Assembly (NCBI RefSeq): GCF_025398255.1
Contig: NZ_JAODNW010000004.1
Coordinates: forward strand, 1 to 64,000
Direction of reading: 5' to 3'
Source of the DNA: Chelativorans intermedius
Lineage (GTDB): Bacteria; Pseudomonadota; Alphaproteobacteria; Rhizobiales; Rhizobiaceae
Length of the DNA: 64,000 nucleotides
Each line of letters starts with the position of its first letter. Position 1 is the stretch's first letter. The position numbers were made by a program, and so were the translations under genes. The notes beneath the pieces were generated by a model. That model did not search any database, was not told the DNA's origin, and saw only the letters and a list, made by a program, of their open reading frames with translations. Positions 16,402 through 27,067 of the stretch are shown here, piece after piece.

Positions 16402-17298
16402 TCACACGAACAGCGCCCGTTCAGCCTCCACGATTTCGCCGATGAAGGCGGCGACCGCCTGGATGCGCCGGGTGGGGCGCATGGACTCGTGATAGACCAG
16501 CCAATAGCTGCGGCGGATGGGCCTTGCGAAGGGCACCGGCACCAGGTCCTCGTGGGCGCGGGCGATGAAGGTGTGCAGGATGCCGATGCCGGCGCCGGCG
16601 CGCACCGCCTCCACCTGGCCCATGGCAGAGGAGACGGCGAAGGCGGCATCCCAGCTTTCCGAGATCTCCGTGGCGTAGTCGAGCGTCGGGCTGATGACGA
16701 GGTCGGGCACATAGCCCACCAGGCGGTGGCGGGCAAGCGCCTGTGCGTCCTCGGGCAGGCCATGGGCGCGCGCATAAGCGCGCGAGGCGTATAGGCCCAG
16801 GGTGTAGTCCACCAGCTTGCCGGCCACCAGCCGGCCCTCCGTCGGCCGGTCGACGGTGATGGCGATGTCGGCCTCGCGCCGCGACAGCGAGAAGGAGCGC
16901 GGCACCGGGACGAGCTGGATGGCAAGGCCCGGATGGCGCTCGACGAGGCGGCCAAGCCGCGGGGCCAGGAAGACGGTGCCGAACCCGTCAGGCGCCCCGA
17001 TGCGCACCGTGCCCGACACCGCCTCACCCTCGCCGGCGATCGCAGCGCGGGCGGAGATCATGTCCGCCTCCATGCGTTCGGCCACGAGGAGCAGGCGCTC
17101 GCCCGCCGGCGTCAGCTCGCTGCCGGTGGTCAGCCGGTGGAACAGCCTGGCGCTGAGGGCCCGCTCCAGCGCCGCGATGCGGCGCGACACCGTCGCGTGG
17201 TTGAGGCCCAGCCGCCTTGCGGCGCCCAGAATCTGGCCGGCGCGGGCCACCGCCAGGAAGATGCGCACGTCGTCCCAGTTCACCGCCGCCTCATACAC
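16402..17298 (-). CDS. LysR family transcriptional regulator
   Basis: A 298-residue LysR regulator. The N-terminal winged helix-turn-helix reads VNWDDVRIFLAVARAGQILG, ARRLGLNHATVSRRIAALER, and ends SARLFHRLTTGSELTPAGE; the rest is a periplasmic-binding-like effector domain (SGTVRIGAPDGFGTVFLAPR). I chose the GTG at 17298, which gives the usual LysR length; an ATG at 17391 would leave only 32 bp to mmsA and add 31 atypical residues. It is divergent from mmsA across 125 bp, the classic layout for a LysR activator and its target. The intergenic region has an AT-rich stretch near 17320. Confidence 0.85.
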   Translation of the reverse strand: MYEAAVNWDDVRIFLAVARAGQILGAARRLGLNHATVSRRIAALERALSARLFHRLTTGSELTPAGERLLLVAERMEADMISARAAIAGEGEAVSGTVRIGAPDGFGTVFLAPRLGRLVERHPGLAIQLVPVPRSFSLSRREADIAITVDRPTEGRLVAGKLVDYTLGLYASRAYARAHGLPEDAQALARHRLVGYVPDLVISPTLDYATEISESWDAAFAVSSAMGQVEAVRAGAGIGILHTFIARAHEDLVPVPFARPIRRSYWLVYHESMRPTRRIQAVAAFIGEIVEAERALFV

Positions 17299-17423
17299 GA
17301 TTTTCCGCACGGCCTTTTTATCAATACTATAAAATCTGCACAACGGATGCGATTTTCCTCGCGTTGCATTCGGCGCGGGGACGCGGGACAATCCACCATC
17401 ACCAAATGCAGGGAGAGACTCTC

Positions 17424-18920
17424 ATGGAGGAGATCGGTCATTTCATCGGCGGCAAGCGTGTCGCAGGCCAGAGCGGGCGGACGCAGGACGTCATGCAGCC
17501 CATGGACGGGTCGGTGCGCGCGCATGTGGCGCTTGCCTCGGCCGCGGAGGTGCGCCAGGCGGTGGAGAACGCCAAGGCGGCACAGCCCGAATGGGGGGCC
17601 ACCAACCCGCAGCGCCGCGCGCGCGTGCTCATGAAGTTCCTGGAGCTCGTGCACAAGGAATATGACGCGCTTGCCGAACTTCTGGCGCGCGAGCACGGCA
17701 AGACCATCGCCGACGCGAAGGGCGACATTCAGCGCGGTCTGGAGGTCGTGGAGTTCTGCATCGGCGCACCGCACCTGATGAAGGGCGAATATACCGAAAG
17801 CGCGGGCCGGGGCATCGATACCTATTCGATGCGCCAGCCGCTCGGCGTGGTGGCCGGCATCACGCCCTTCAACTTTCCGGCGATGATACCGCTCTGGAAG
17901 ATCGCGCCGGCCATCGCCTGCGGCAACGCCTTCATCCTGAAGCCGTCGGAGCGCGACCCCGGCGTGCCCATGCGGCTTGCCGAACTGTTCGTCGAGGCGG
18001 GCCTGCCTGCCGGCATCCTCAACGTCGTCAACGGCGACAAGGAGGCCGTGGACGCCATCCTCGACGACCCGGACATCAAGGCGGTGGGTTTCGTCGGCTC
18101 GACGCCGATCGCCAAGTACATCTACGGCCGGGCGGCGGCCAACGGCAAGCGGGCGCAATGCTTCGGCGGTGCCAAGAATCACCTCATCATCATGCCCGAC
18201 GCCGACATGGACCAGACGGTGGACGCGCTCATCGGCGCGGGCTACGGCTCGGCGGGCGAGCGCTGCATGGCCGTCTCGGTTGCCGTGCCGGTGGGCAGGG
18301 AGACGGCGGAACGGCTGGTGGAGAAGCTGGTGCCGCGGGTGGAGAGCCTCAAGGTCGGCCCCTCCACGGACGCTTCGGCCGATTTCGGGCCCCTGGTCAC
18401 CAGGGAGGCGCTGGAGCGCGTGAAGGGCTATGTCGATCTCGGCGTGAAGGAAGGCGCCAAGCTGCTGGTCGACGGCCGGAACTTCAGGATGCAGGGCTAT
18501 GAGAACGGCTACTATATGGGCGGCTGCCTGTTCGACGAGGTGACGCCCGAAATGCGCATCTACAAGGAGGAGATCTTCGGTCCCGTCCTGTCCATCGTGC
18601 GCGCGGAGAACTACGAGGAGGCGCTCAGGCTGCCCACGGAGCACGAATACGGCAACGGCGTGGCCATCTTCACGCGTGACGGCGATGCGGCGCGCGATTT
18701 CGCGGCGCGCGTGGATGTCGGCATGGTGGGCGTCAACGTGCCGATCCCGGTGCCCATCGCCTACTACACCTTCGGCGGGTGGAAGGCCTCCGCCTTCGGC
18801 GACCTGAACCAGCATGGCCCGGATGCCTTCCGCTTCTATACCAAGACGAAGACCGTCACCTCGCGCTGGCCGAGCGGGGTGAAGGAGGGGGCGGAATTCG
18901 TCATCCCCACCATGCGATAG
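17424..18920 (+). CDS. mmsA: Methylmalonate-semialdehyde dehydrogenase (CoA-acylating)
   Basis: A 498-residue aldehyde dehydrogenase that oxidises methylmalonate semialdehyde or malonate semialdehyde to propionyl-CoA or acetyl-CoA with NAD and CoA, in valine, beta-alanine and inositol breakdown. MmsA marks are ITPFNFPAMIPLWK, GNAFILKPSERDPGVP, the diagnostic AQCFGGAKNHLIIMPDAD, and the catalytic cysteine in GSAGERCMAVS (about residue 281). The glutamate general base of other ALDHs is absent, as in this branch. The ATG at 17424 follows gggagag; an in-frame ATG at 17406 is less likely. It probably depends on the divergent LysR. A hairpin at 18970 follows it. Confidence 0.92.
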   Translation: MEEIGHFIGGKRVAGQSGRTQDVMQPMDGSVRAHVALASAAEVRQAVENAKAAQPEWGATNPQRRARVLMKFLELVHKEYDALAELLAREHGKTIADAKGDIQRGLEVVEFCIGAPHLMKGEYTESAGRGIDTYSMRQPLGVVAGITPFNFPAMIPLWKIAPAIACGNAFILKPSERDPGVPMRLAELFVEAGLPAGILNVVNGDKEAVDAILDDPDIKAVGFVGSTPIAKYIYGRAAANGKRAQCFGGAKNHLIIMPDADMDQTVDALIGAGYGSAGERCMAVSVAVPVGRETAERLVEKLVPRVESLKVGPSTDASADFGPLVTREALERVKGYVDLGVKEGAKLLVDGRNFRMQGYENGYYMGGCLFDEVTPEMRIYKEEIFGPVLSIVRAENYEEALRLPTEHEYGNGVAIFTRDGDAARDFAARVDVGMVGVNVPIPVPIAYYTFGGWKASAFGDLNQHGPDAFRFYTKTKTVTSRWPSGVKEGAEFVIPTMR

Positions 18921-18969
18921 GCCGCGCCCCGGCCGACCTGCGCGGGACACATGCCGCTCGCGCGAAATT

Positions 18970-19000
18970 GACGGCCTGCCCCTTGCCGGGGCGGGCCGTC
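18970..19000 (+). terminator. Hairpin downstream of mmsA
   Basis: The 13-base arm gacggcctgcccc (18970-18982) pairs with ggggcgggccgtc (18988-19000) with one G-U pair and a five-base loop, 49 bp after the mmsA stop. It lacks a T run, so it may be a weak or Rho-aided terminator. Confidence 0.5.
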
Positions 19001-19165
19001 GGCGCCATGTCTGCAACAGGGACATGCAGTCCCTGATGCCGGAACGCTGAAACGCAAAGGAGCGAAACGGTGATCGACAATCCGTCGAGCCCGTCGTCCG
19101 TTCCGGCAAGCTGAGGCGCCCGACCGCACCTCCGTTTGCCGGCGACGACGGCAAGGGAGGTGCCC

Positions 19166-19483
19166 ATGGCACGCAATTTCGTGAAACTTGCCCTGGCGGC
19201 GCTGCTTGCCACCGCCGCCGCCGCGGCCGCCGTCGCCCAGCCCATCCACTGCGGGGCGCGCGGCGAGATGGTGAAGGTGCTGAGCGAACGCTTCGAGGAG
19301 CGCCAGCGTGGCTATGGCCTGGTGGGCAACCGGGCCATCGTCGAGCTCTTCCTGTCGCCCGCCGGCACGTGGACCATCCTTCTGACAGGCCCCGACCGGC
19401 GCACGTGCATCGTTGCGGCCGGCACGGAGTGGGAGGAGATTCCCGTTCCGCCCGGTCATGATGTCGGCTGGCGGAGGAATTGA
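19166..19483 (+). CDS. Small exported protein, function unknown
   Basis: A 105-residue protein with a clear signal peptide ([20 protein letters not shown], residues 1-26). The mature 80 residues contain two cysteines, in IHCGARGEM and RRTCIVAAG, which could form a disulfide, and a central beta-rich stretch AIVELFLSPAGTWTILLTGP. A strong gggagg ribosome-binding site precedes the ATG at 19166. I do not recognise the family with certainty; similar short periplasmic proteins are common in Rhizobiales. It stands alone between mmsA and the GntR gene, with which it is convergent. Confidence 0.7.
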   Translation: MARNFVKLALAALLATAAAAAAVAQPIHCGARGEMVKVLSERFEERQRGYGLVGNRAIVELFLSPAGTWTILLTGPDRRTCIVAAGTEWEEIPVPPGHDVGWRRN

Positions 19484-19503
19484 GCGGGCCTGCCGCGGCC
19501 GCG

Positions 19504-20163
19504 TCAAGGGCGCACTGCGGCCTCCGCGTGTTCGCGCAACAGCCCCATCAGCGCCTCCGCCTCGCGGCCAGCCCTTTCGGCATCGCCGTCGAGAATGGCG
19601 GAGATGATGCGCACATGCTGCTCGGCGGCGCGGGCGAGGCCGCAATCGGCCTGATAGCGAAACCAGAAGCGGCGGCTGTGCGTCTGCAACGGAGCGGCGA
19701 CGCGGGCGGCAAACGGATTGTCGGCCGCCGCCGCCACGGCCTCATCCAGCTCCTTGTCGGCCTCCAGAAAGGCCAGCGCGCTGCCGCTCACCACCGCCTT
19801 CTCCATGGCCAGCGCGGCGGCGCGGAAGCGGGCCGCCGTCTCGGCGGTGCCAAAGCGTGCCGCAGCGCGCGCCAGGGTCGCCTCGACGCCGCGGCGCGCG
19901 TCGATCACCTTCAGCCAGTCGCCGGCGGCCAGGGGCGCGATGGCCAGGCCGGCGCGCGGGCGCACCTCCATCAGCCCCTCCCAGGCAAGCCGCTGGATCG
20001 CCTCGCGCACGGGCGTGCGGCCGAGCCCCAGCCGGGCGATCAGTGCGCCCTCCGTTGTCACGGAACCGGGTGCAAGCTCCAGCGTGACCACCATGCGCTC
20101 CAACGCACGATAGGCTTTCCCGGCAACGCGTTCGTTCGGCTGCTCTTTCAAATCGCCCGCCAT
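19504..20163 (-). CDS. GntR/FCD family transcriptional regulator
   Basis: A 219-residue regulator with an N-terminal winged helix (VAGKAYRALERMVVTLELAP, then RLGLGRTPVREAIQRLAWEG) and an FCD effector domain (RRGVEATLARAAARFG, ELDEAVAAAADNPF, AEQHVRIISAILDGDAERA), placing it in the FadR group. I chose the ATG at 20163; the upstream GTG/ATG frame to 20226 enters the operator region. It is divergent from the DapA-family gene across 105 bp, and that gap holds two TGATAT-containing inverted repeats that are probable binding sites. The context suggests it represses the hydroxyproline-type catabolic genes until a metabolite binds its FCD domain. Confidence 0.85.
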   Translation of the reverse strand: MAGDLKEQPNERVAGKAYRALERMVVTLELAPGSVTTEGALIARLGLGRTPVREAIQRLAWEGLMEVRPRAGLAIAPLAAGDWLKVIDARRGVEATLARAAARFGTAETAARFRAAALAMEKAVVSGSALAFLEADKELDEAVAAAADNPFAARVAAPLQTHSRRFWFRYQADCGLARAAEQHVRIISAILDGDAERAGREAEALMGLLREHAEAAVRP

Positions 20164-20172
20164 CCAACTGCC

Positions 20173-20251
20173 TTGATATTTCGTCCATATATCAACTCGA
20201 TCCCGCCATTGACAGGGCCTGTGCACATGTAATATATTACTGATATATCAG
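20173..20251. promoter_or_regulatory. Two probable GntR operator sites in a divergent promoter
   Basis: Between the GntR gene and the DapA-family gene lie ttgatat-N9-atatcaa (20173-20195) and the perfect 12-bp palindrome ctgatatatcag (20240-20251). Both share the TGATAT half-site, unlike the surrounding GC-rich DNA. The second lies 3 bp before the ggag ribosome-binding site of the DapA-family gene, so a bound repressor would block its transcription. Confidence 0.6.
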
Positions 20252-20268
20252 ATGGAGACGCATTGCCG

Positions 20269-21162
20269 ATGTGGAGTGGAATCCTTCCTGCCGTCACCAC
20301 CAAGTTCACGCCCGACGATGCGCTCGACCATCGGGAAATGGAGCGCTGCTTCGGGCTTCTCATGGATGCGGGCTGCGACGGGCTCATCGTTGCCGGATCG
20401 CTCGGCGAGGGGCCGATGCTCACCCATGAGGAGAAGCTCGAGGTGTTGAAGACGGCGCGCGCCGTGGCCGGCGGCAAGCCCGTGCTGCTGACCGTAAACG
20501 AGGCGGCCACCCGCGATGGCGCGGCCCTTGCCCGGCGCGCGGCGGCGGCCGGCGCCGACGGGCTGATGGTCGTGCCGAGCCCCATCTACCACACCGACGA
20601 GCGCGAGACCGTGGACACGCTCAAGGCGGTGGCGGCGGCCGGCGGGCTGCCGGTGATGATCTATTCCAACCGCGTCGCCTACCGCGTGGATGTGACGGTG
20701 CCGGTGATGGAGGCGCTGGCCGGCGACGAGCTGTTCGTCGCCATCAAGGAATCGAGCGACGACATTCGCAGGACCACCGAGATCATCAATGCCTTCGGCG
20801 ATCGCTTCGCGGTGTTGACGGGCGTCGACAATCTGGCCTTCGAGGCGCTCGTTGCCGGTGCGGTCGGCTGGGTGGCCGGCCTCGTGACGGCCTTCCCGCG
20901 CGAGACGGTGGCCATCCTCCGGCTGGTTAAGGCCGGGCGGCTTGAGGAGGCGCGTGCCATCTATCGGTGGTTCCGGCCGCTGCTCGATCTCGACGTTTCC
21001 ACCTATCTGGTGCAAAACATCAAGCTGGCCGAGGCAATCGAGATCGGCTCCAACGAGCGCGTGCGCATGCCGCGCCAGCCCCTCCAGGGGGAGAGGCGGG
21101 CGCAGGTGGAGAAGATCGTGCGTGCGGCAATCGCCAGCCGGCCCGAACTGCCGGCGACCTGA
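20269..21162 (+). CDS. DapA-family lyase, probable pyrroline-4-hydroxy-2-carboxylate deaminase
   Basis: A 297-residue class I aldolase-fold enzyme of the DHDPS/N-acetylneuraminate lyase family. It shows the substrate loop IVAGSLGEGPMLTHEEK (GSLGE in place of the GTTGE of DapA), VPSPIYH, the catalytic tyrosine in PVMIYSNR (Y132), and the Schiff-base lysine in FVAIKESSDD (K160). The neighbours are a FAD oxidoreductase and a hydroxyproline-epimerase-like gene, so I infer the role of HypD: deamination of 1-pyrroline-4-hydroxy-2-carboxylate to 2-oxoglutarate semialdehyde. A TTG at 20263 better fits the ggag site spacing; the ATG at 20269 is preferred by homology. True DapA activity is unlikely in this context. 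Confidence 0.8.
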   Translation: MWSGILPAVTTKFTPDDALDHREMERCFGLLMDAGCDGLIVAGSLGEGPMLTHEEKLEVLKTARAVAGGKPVLLTVNEAATRDGAALARRAAAAGADGLMVVPSPIYHTDERETVDTLKAVAAAGGLPVMIYSNRVAYRVDVTVPVMEALAGDELFVAIKESSDDIRRTTEIINAFGDRFAVLTGVDNLAFEALVAGAVGWVAGLVTAFPRETVAILRLVKAGRLEEARAIYRWFRPLLDLDVSTYLVQNIKLAEAIEIGSNERVRMPRQPLQGERRAQVEKIVRAAIASRPELPAT

Positions 21163-21174
21163 GAGGAGCGTGCG

Positions 21175-22446
21175 GTGGGGGGAAAGACGGCGCGGGACGC
21201 GCAGATCATCGTCATCGGCGGCGGCATCGTCGGCATCGCCGTGGCTGCCTATCTGGCCGAGGCGGGGCGCGACGTGCTGGTGCTCGACCGCTCGGGCATC
21301 TGCGAGGAGACGAGCTCCGGCAATGCCGGCGCGCTGGCCTTTCCCGACATCCTGCCGCTGGTGCACAAGGACATGCTCTCCCAGGTGCCGCGCTGGCTGG
21401 CCGATCCGCTGGGTCCGCTGTCCATTCCGCCCGCCTACATGCCGCGGCTTCTGCCGTGGCTGTGGCGGTTCCTGCGCGCCGGAAGGTCGTCCAACTTTGC
21501 CGCGGCGATGGCCGCGCAGGCGTCGATGATGCGCCTTGCGGAGCGGGAGTGGTCCGGCCTGATGATCCGATCCGGCACGGCCGACATGCTGCGCGAGGAC
21601 GGGGCGCTGGAGCTCTATGAGAGCGAGGAGGAGTTTCGCGCTGCCGAGGAGGGATGGGCGGCGCGCAGGCGCCTGCACATCCCCTTCCGGCATCTGGAGC
21701 GGGAGGAGATCGCCGCCTATCAGCCGGGTCTTTCGGAGTGCTTCGTGCGGGCCACCTTCATGCCGGGCTGGAAGACGGTGGCCGATCCGCAGCGCCTGGG
21801 CCAGGCGGTCTGGGCCTATGCGGAGCGCAACGGCGCCCGCTTCATGCCGGCCACCGTCGCCGCGGCCAGGGCGGAAGGGGAGGGCGTGGCCGTTCAGCTC
21901 TCCGGCGGGCGCAGGCTTCTCTGCGACAGGCTGGTGGTGGCCGCCGGCGCCTGGTCGCGGCCCTTCGCCGCCGCCTTCGGCGACCGGGTGCCGCTGGAAA
22001 CCGAGCGCGGCTACAACACCACCCTGCCGCCCGACGCCTTCGAGGTGAAGAGGCAGCTCATCTTCGCCCGCCACGGCTTTGTCGTCACGCCGCTCGAGGG
22101 CGGCCTGCGCATCGGCGGGGCGGTGGAGTTCGGCGGGCTGAAGCGTCCGCCCAACTATGCGCGCTCGCGTGCCATGCTGGAAAAGGCCGCCCGCTTTCTG
22201 CCCGGACTCAGGACGCAGGGCGGACGGCAGTGGATGGGCTATCGCCCGTCCCTGCCCGACTCGCTGCCGGTGATCGACCGCGCCTGGCGCGCGCCGCGCG
22301 TGCTCTATGCCTTCGGGCACGGCCATCTGGGGCTCACCCAGGCGGCGGCGACCGGGCGCTTGATTCGCGACCTGGTGCTGGAGCAATCTCCACCGATCGA
22401 CCTGCGCCCCTTCCGGGCGCGCCGCTTCAGGAGCCATGGGCTGTGA
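21175..22446 (+). CDS. FAD-dependent D-amino acid oxidoreductase (hydroxyproline dehydrogenase type)
   Basis: A 423-residue DAO-family flavoprotein. The FAD-binding motif IIVIGGGIVGIAVAAYLAEA is at the N-terminus, followed by CEETSSGNAGALAFPDILPL, and the C-terminal dinucleotide loop is YAFGHGHLGLTQAAATGRLI. It resembles DadA- and HypO-type dehydrogenases. In the hydroxyproline pathway, such an enzyme oxidises cis-4-hydroxy-D-proline to the pyrroline. The GTG start at 21175 follows gagagg at 8 bp spacing. It lies 12 bp after the DapA-family gene, and its stop overlaps the next start (TGATG), so the three genes form an operon. The electron acceptor is not determined by sequence; an association with the membrane or quinone is possible. 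Confidence 0.82.
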   Translation: MGGKTARDAQIIVIGGGIVGIAVAAYLAEAGRDVLVLDRSGICEETSSGNAGALAFPDILPLVHKDMLSQVPRWLADPLGPLSIPPAYMPRLLPWLWRFLRAGRSSNFAAAMAAQASMMRLAEREWSGLMIRSGTADMLREDGALELYESEEEFRAAEEGWAARRRLHIPFRHLEREEIAAYQPGLSECFVRATFMPGWKTVADPQRLGQAVWAYAERNGARFMPATVAAARAEGEGVAVQLSGGRRLLCDRLVVAAGAWSRPFAAAFGDRVPLETERGYNTTLPPDAFEVKRQLIFARHGFVVTPLEGGLRIGGAVEFGGLKRPPNYARSRAMLEKAARFLPGLRTQGGRQWMGYRPSLPDSLPVIDRAWRAPRVLYAFGHGHLGLTQAAATGRLIRDLVLEQSPPIDLRPFRARRFRSHGL

Positions 22447-23447
22447 TGGCGAGACACACTTTCTTCTGCATAGACGGGCATACCTGCGGCAACCCCGTGC
22501 GCCTGGTGGCGGGCGGCGGACCGCAGCTCCGCGGCGCCAGCATGATCGAGCGGCGCGCCCATTTCATGGCCGACCATGACTGGATCCGCACCGGGCTGAT
22601 GTTCGAGCCGCGCGGCCACGACATGATGTCCGGCTCGATCCTCTATCCGCCGACGCGCGAGGATTGCGACATCGGCGTTCTCTACATCGAGACGTCGGGC
22701 TGCCTGCCCATGTGCGGCCACGGCACCATCGGCACCGTCACCTTCGCCATCGAGCATGGGCTGGTTAAGCCGAAGACGCCGGGCGTGCTGCGCCTCGACA
22801 CGCCGGCCGGGCTGGTGGTGGCCGATTACCGGCAGGAGGGCGCGTATGTGGAAGAGGTGCGCATCACCAACGTGCCGGCCTTCCTGCTTGCCACGGATCT
22901 GGTGGTGGAATGCCCGGATCTCGGGCCCTTGCGCGTCGATGTCGCCTATGGCGGAAATTTCTACGCCATCATCGACGCGCAGGAGAACTTCCGCGACATC
23001 GCCGATCACGGGGCGAGCGACCTCGTGCGCTGGAGCCCGGTGCTGCGCGAGCGGCTCAACGCGATGCATGACTTCGTGCATCCCGAGGAGCCGTCGATTC
23101 GCGGTGTCAGCCACATTCTGTGGACGGGACGGCCCACCAGCGAGGCCGCACACGCCCGCAACGCCGTCTTCTACGGCGAGAAGGCCATCGACCGCTCGCC
23201 CTGCGGCACCGGCACCTCGGCGCGCATGGCGCAGCTTCATGCCAGGGGGCGGCTGAAGGCGGGGGAGCCCTTCGTCCACGAATCCATCATCGGATCGCTC
23301 TTCAAGGGGCGTATCGAGAAGGAGACGGAGGTGGCAGGCCGGCCGGCCATCGTGCCCTCCATCGCCGGCTGGGCGCGCGTGACCGGGCTCAACACCATCT
23401 TCATCGACGAGCGCGACCCCTTTGCGCGGGGCTTCACCGTGCGCTAG
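22446..23447 (+). CDS. Proline racemase family, probable 4-hydroxyproline 2-epimerase
   Basis: A 333-residue member of the proline racemase family. Both catalytic cysteines are present, C90 in LPMCGHGTIG and C253 in DRSPCGTGTSA. This separates it from trans-3-hydroxyproline dehydratases, where the second is Thr, and fits an epimerase that converts trans-4-hydroxy-L-proline to cis-4-hydroxy-D-proline. True proline racemases also have two Cys, but the neighbouring HypD- and HypO-like genes favour the epimerase. The N-terminus MARHTFFCIDGHTCGNPVR is typical. It is translationally coupled to the FAD gene. The operon lacks the last enzyme, 2-oxoglutarate semialdehyde dehydrogenase, which must be elsewhere. 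Confidence 0.88.
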   Translation: MARHTFFCIDGHTCGNPVRLVAGGGPQLRGASMIERRAHFMADHDWIRTGLMFEPRGHDMMSGSILYPPTREDCDIGVLYIETSGCLPMCGHGTIGTVTFAIEHGLVKPKTPGVLRLDTPAGLVVADYRQEGAYVEEVRITNVPAFLLATDLVVECPDLGPLRVDVAYGGNFYAIIDAQENFRDIADHGASDLVRWSPVLRERLNAMHDFVHPEEPSIRGVSHILWTGRPTSEAAHARNAVFYGEKAIDRSPCGTGTSARMAQLHARGRLKAGEPFVHESIIGSLFKGRIEKETEVAGRPAIVPSIAGWARVTGLNTIFIDERDPFARGFTVR

Positions 23448-23722
23448 CCTGTTGTCAGTGGGAGGTGGGAGACGCAACAATCTGGCTCATATGCAGAAAT
23501 CGGGGAAAAATTCTTCGAAACAATGTGAAAAAACTGGCACTCAAGGCAAGGACATTGCACAGTGCCGATGCTAGCTTCCGCGCCAACACGCAGCTCTGCG
23601 GGGAAGCCTAAGAACAAGATCGAGGGGGCGAGCCGGCCGATGCGGCGCCGGCGGCTCCGAACGGTCAAGGGGAACAACAACAAGGGATGCGCCCGTCGCG
23701 GCGACATTCCGGGGAGAACTGC

Positions 23723-24651
23723 ATGGAATATTTCCTCCAGCAGCTTATCAACGGGCTGACGCTGGGTTCCATCTACGGCCTCATCGCCATCGGCTACACC
23801 ATGGTCTATGGCATCATCGGCATGATCAACTTCGCCCATGGCGACATCTTCATGATCGGCGCCTTCGTCTCGCTGGCCATGTTCCTGGTGCTGACGGCCG
23901 TTCTGGGTTTTGCCTTCCTGCCGGTGGTTCTGCTGATCGTCGTCATCGTGGCCATGCTCTTCACCTCCGCCTGGGGCTGGACGGTGGAGCGCATCGCCTA
24001 CCGGCCGCTGCGCGGCTCCTTCCGCCTGGCGCCGCTCATCACCGCCATCGGCATGTCCATCGTGCTGCAGAACTTCGTGCAGATCACGCAGGGCGCGCGC
24101 GTCAAGCCGCTGCCGCCGCAGATCCAGGGTGGCATCACGCTCATGCAGGGCTCCACCGAGGCCGGGACCATCGTCGTGCAGCTTTCCTACATGCAGATCA
24201 TCATCATCCTGACCACCGTGGTGCTGATGGCGATCTTCACGCTGCTCATCGCGCGCACGCCGCTCGGCCGCGCCCAGCGCGCCTGCGAGCAGGACCGCAA
24301 GATGGCGGCGCTGCTGGGCGTCAATGTCGACCGCACCATCTCGCTCACCTTCGTCATGGGGGCAGCGCTGGCGGCGGTGGCGGGGCTGATGTTCCTGCTG
24401 CTTTACGGGGTGATCGACTTCTATATCGGCTTCCTGGCCGGCATCAAGGCGTTCACCGCCGCCGTTCTCGGGGGCATCGGCTCCCTGCCCGGTGCCATGC
24501 TGGGCGGGCTGCTCATCGGCCTCATCGAGGTGTTCTGGTCGGGCTATTTCACGGTGGAGTACAAGGACGTGGCGGCTTTCTCCATCCTCGCCATCGTGCT
24601 GATCTTCCTGCCTTCCGGCCTGCTCGGCAAACCTGAAGTGGAGAAGGTGTG

Positions 24652-24652
<1 letters not shown>
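23723..24652 (+). CDS. livH: Branched-chain amino acid ABC transporter permease LivH
   Basis: A 309-residue inner-membrane permease with about eight helices. LivH family motifs are QLINGLTLGSIYGLIAIGYT, YGIIGMINFAHGDIFMIGAF and AVLGGIGSLPGAMLGGLLIG, and the cytoplasmic EAA-like loop is RACEQDRKMAALLGVNVDRT. The ATG at 23723 follows ggggaga; an ATG at 23687 would add 12 polar residues. It pairs with LivM to form the channel for leucine, isoleucine, valine or related substrates. It is the first gene of a six-gene operon. The 275 bp upstream carry no gene and include an AT-rich stretch at 23505-23545, probably the promoter. Confidence 0.93.
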
Positions 24653-26069
<1,417 letters not shown>

Positions 26070-26070
<1 letters not shown>

Positions 26071-27067
26071 TGGTTGCGGCTGCCGGGAAAGAAGCACCGA
26101 CGGGGGGCGCTTCGGCGCGCTGGGAGAGCGATCCCATCCTGTCGGTGGAGCACCTGACCATGCGCTTCGGCGGGCTGGTGGCCGTGGGCGACCTGTCCTT
26201 CAACGCCGGGCGCGGCGACATCACCGCGCTCATCGGCCCCAATGGCGCCGGCAAGACGACCGTCTTCAACTGCGTGACCGGCTTCTACAAGCCGACGGAG
26301 GGGCGCATCGTCATGCGCCACGGTCCCGGCCGGCAGGCGGAGACGGTGGAAGAGGTCACCAACAGCGGGCTGCGCTGGAAGAAGGAGGGCGACAAGGGCA
26401 TCTTCCTGCTCGAACGCATGCCCGATCACGAGATCGCCCATCGCGCCAAGGTGGCGCGCACCTTCCAGAACATCCGCCTGTTCGGCGGCATGACGGCGCT
26501 GGAGAACCTTCTGGTGGCCCAGCACAACCCGCTGGTCGTCGCCTCCGGCTTCACCGTGGGCGGCATTTTCGGCCTGCCGAGCTACCGCAAGGCGGAGCAG
26601 GCGGCCATCGAAAAGGCCGTCTACTGGCTGGAGCGCACCCGCCTCATCGACCGGGCCGACGATCCGGCCGCCGACCTGCCCTATGGCGCGCAGCGGCGGC
26701 TCGAGATCGCGCGCGCCATGTGCACGGACCCGCAGCTTCTGTGCCTCGACGAGCCGGCGGCGGGGCTCAATCCGCGCGAATCGGCAGAGCTCAACGAGCT
26801 CCTGAAGTTCATCCGCGACGAGCACGGCACCTCGGTGCTGCTGATCGAGCACGACATGGGCGTGGTGATGGAGATTTCCGACCATATCGTCGTGCTCGAC
26901 TACGGCGTGAAGATCTCCGACGGCGATGCCGAGACCGTGCGCAACGATCCCAACGTGATCGCCGCCTATCTGGGTGTCGAGGAAGAGGAGGAGATCGACA
27001 TTCCCGAGGTGCTGGAAGACGTGTCTGCAGCCGCCGGCAAGGCCGGCACCGGAAAGGGAGGCAAGGC

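Noticed and set aside
14646-17027. A 793-codon open frame on the minus strand covering the phosphofructokinase gene
   Set aside because: Only its last 148 codons resemble a known family (the nuclease). The rest is antisense to pfk, with GC-rich codon periodicity that belongs to the other strand, so the start at 15092 is used.
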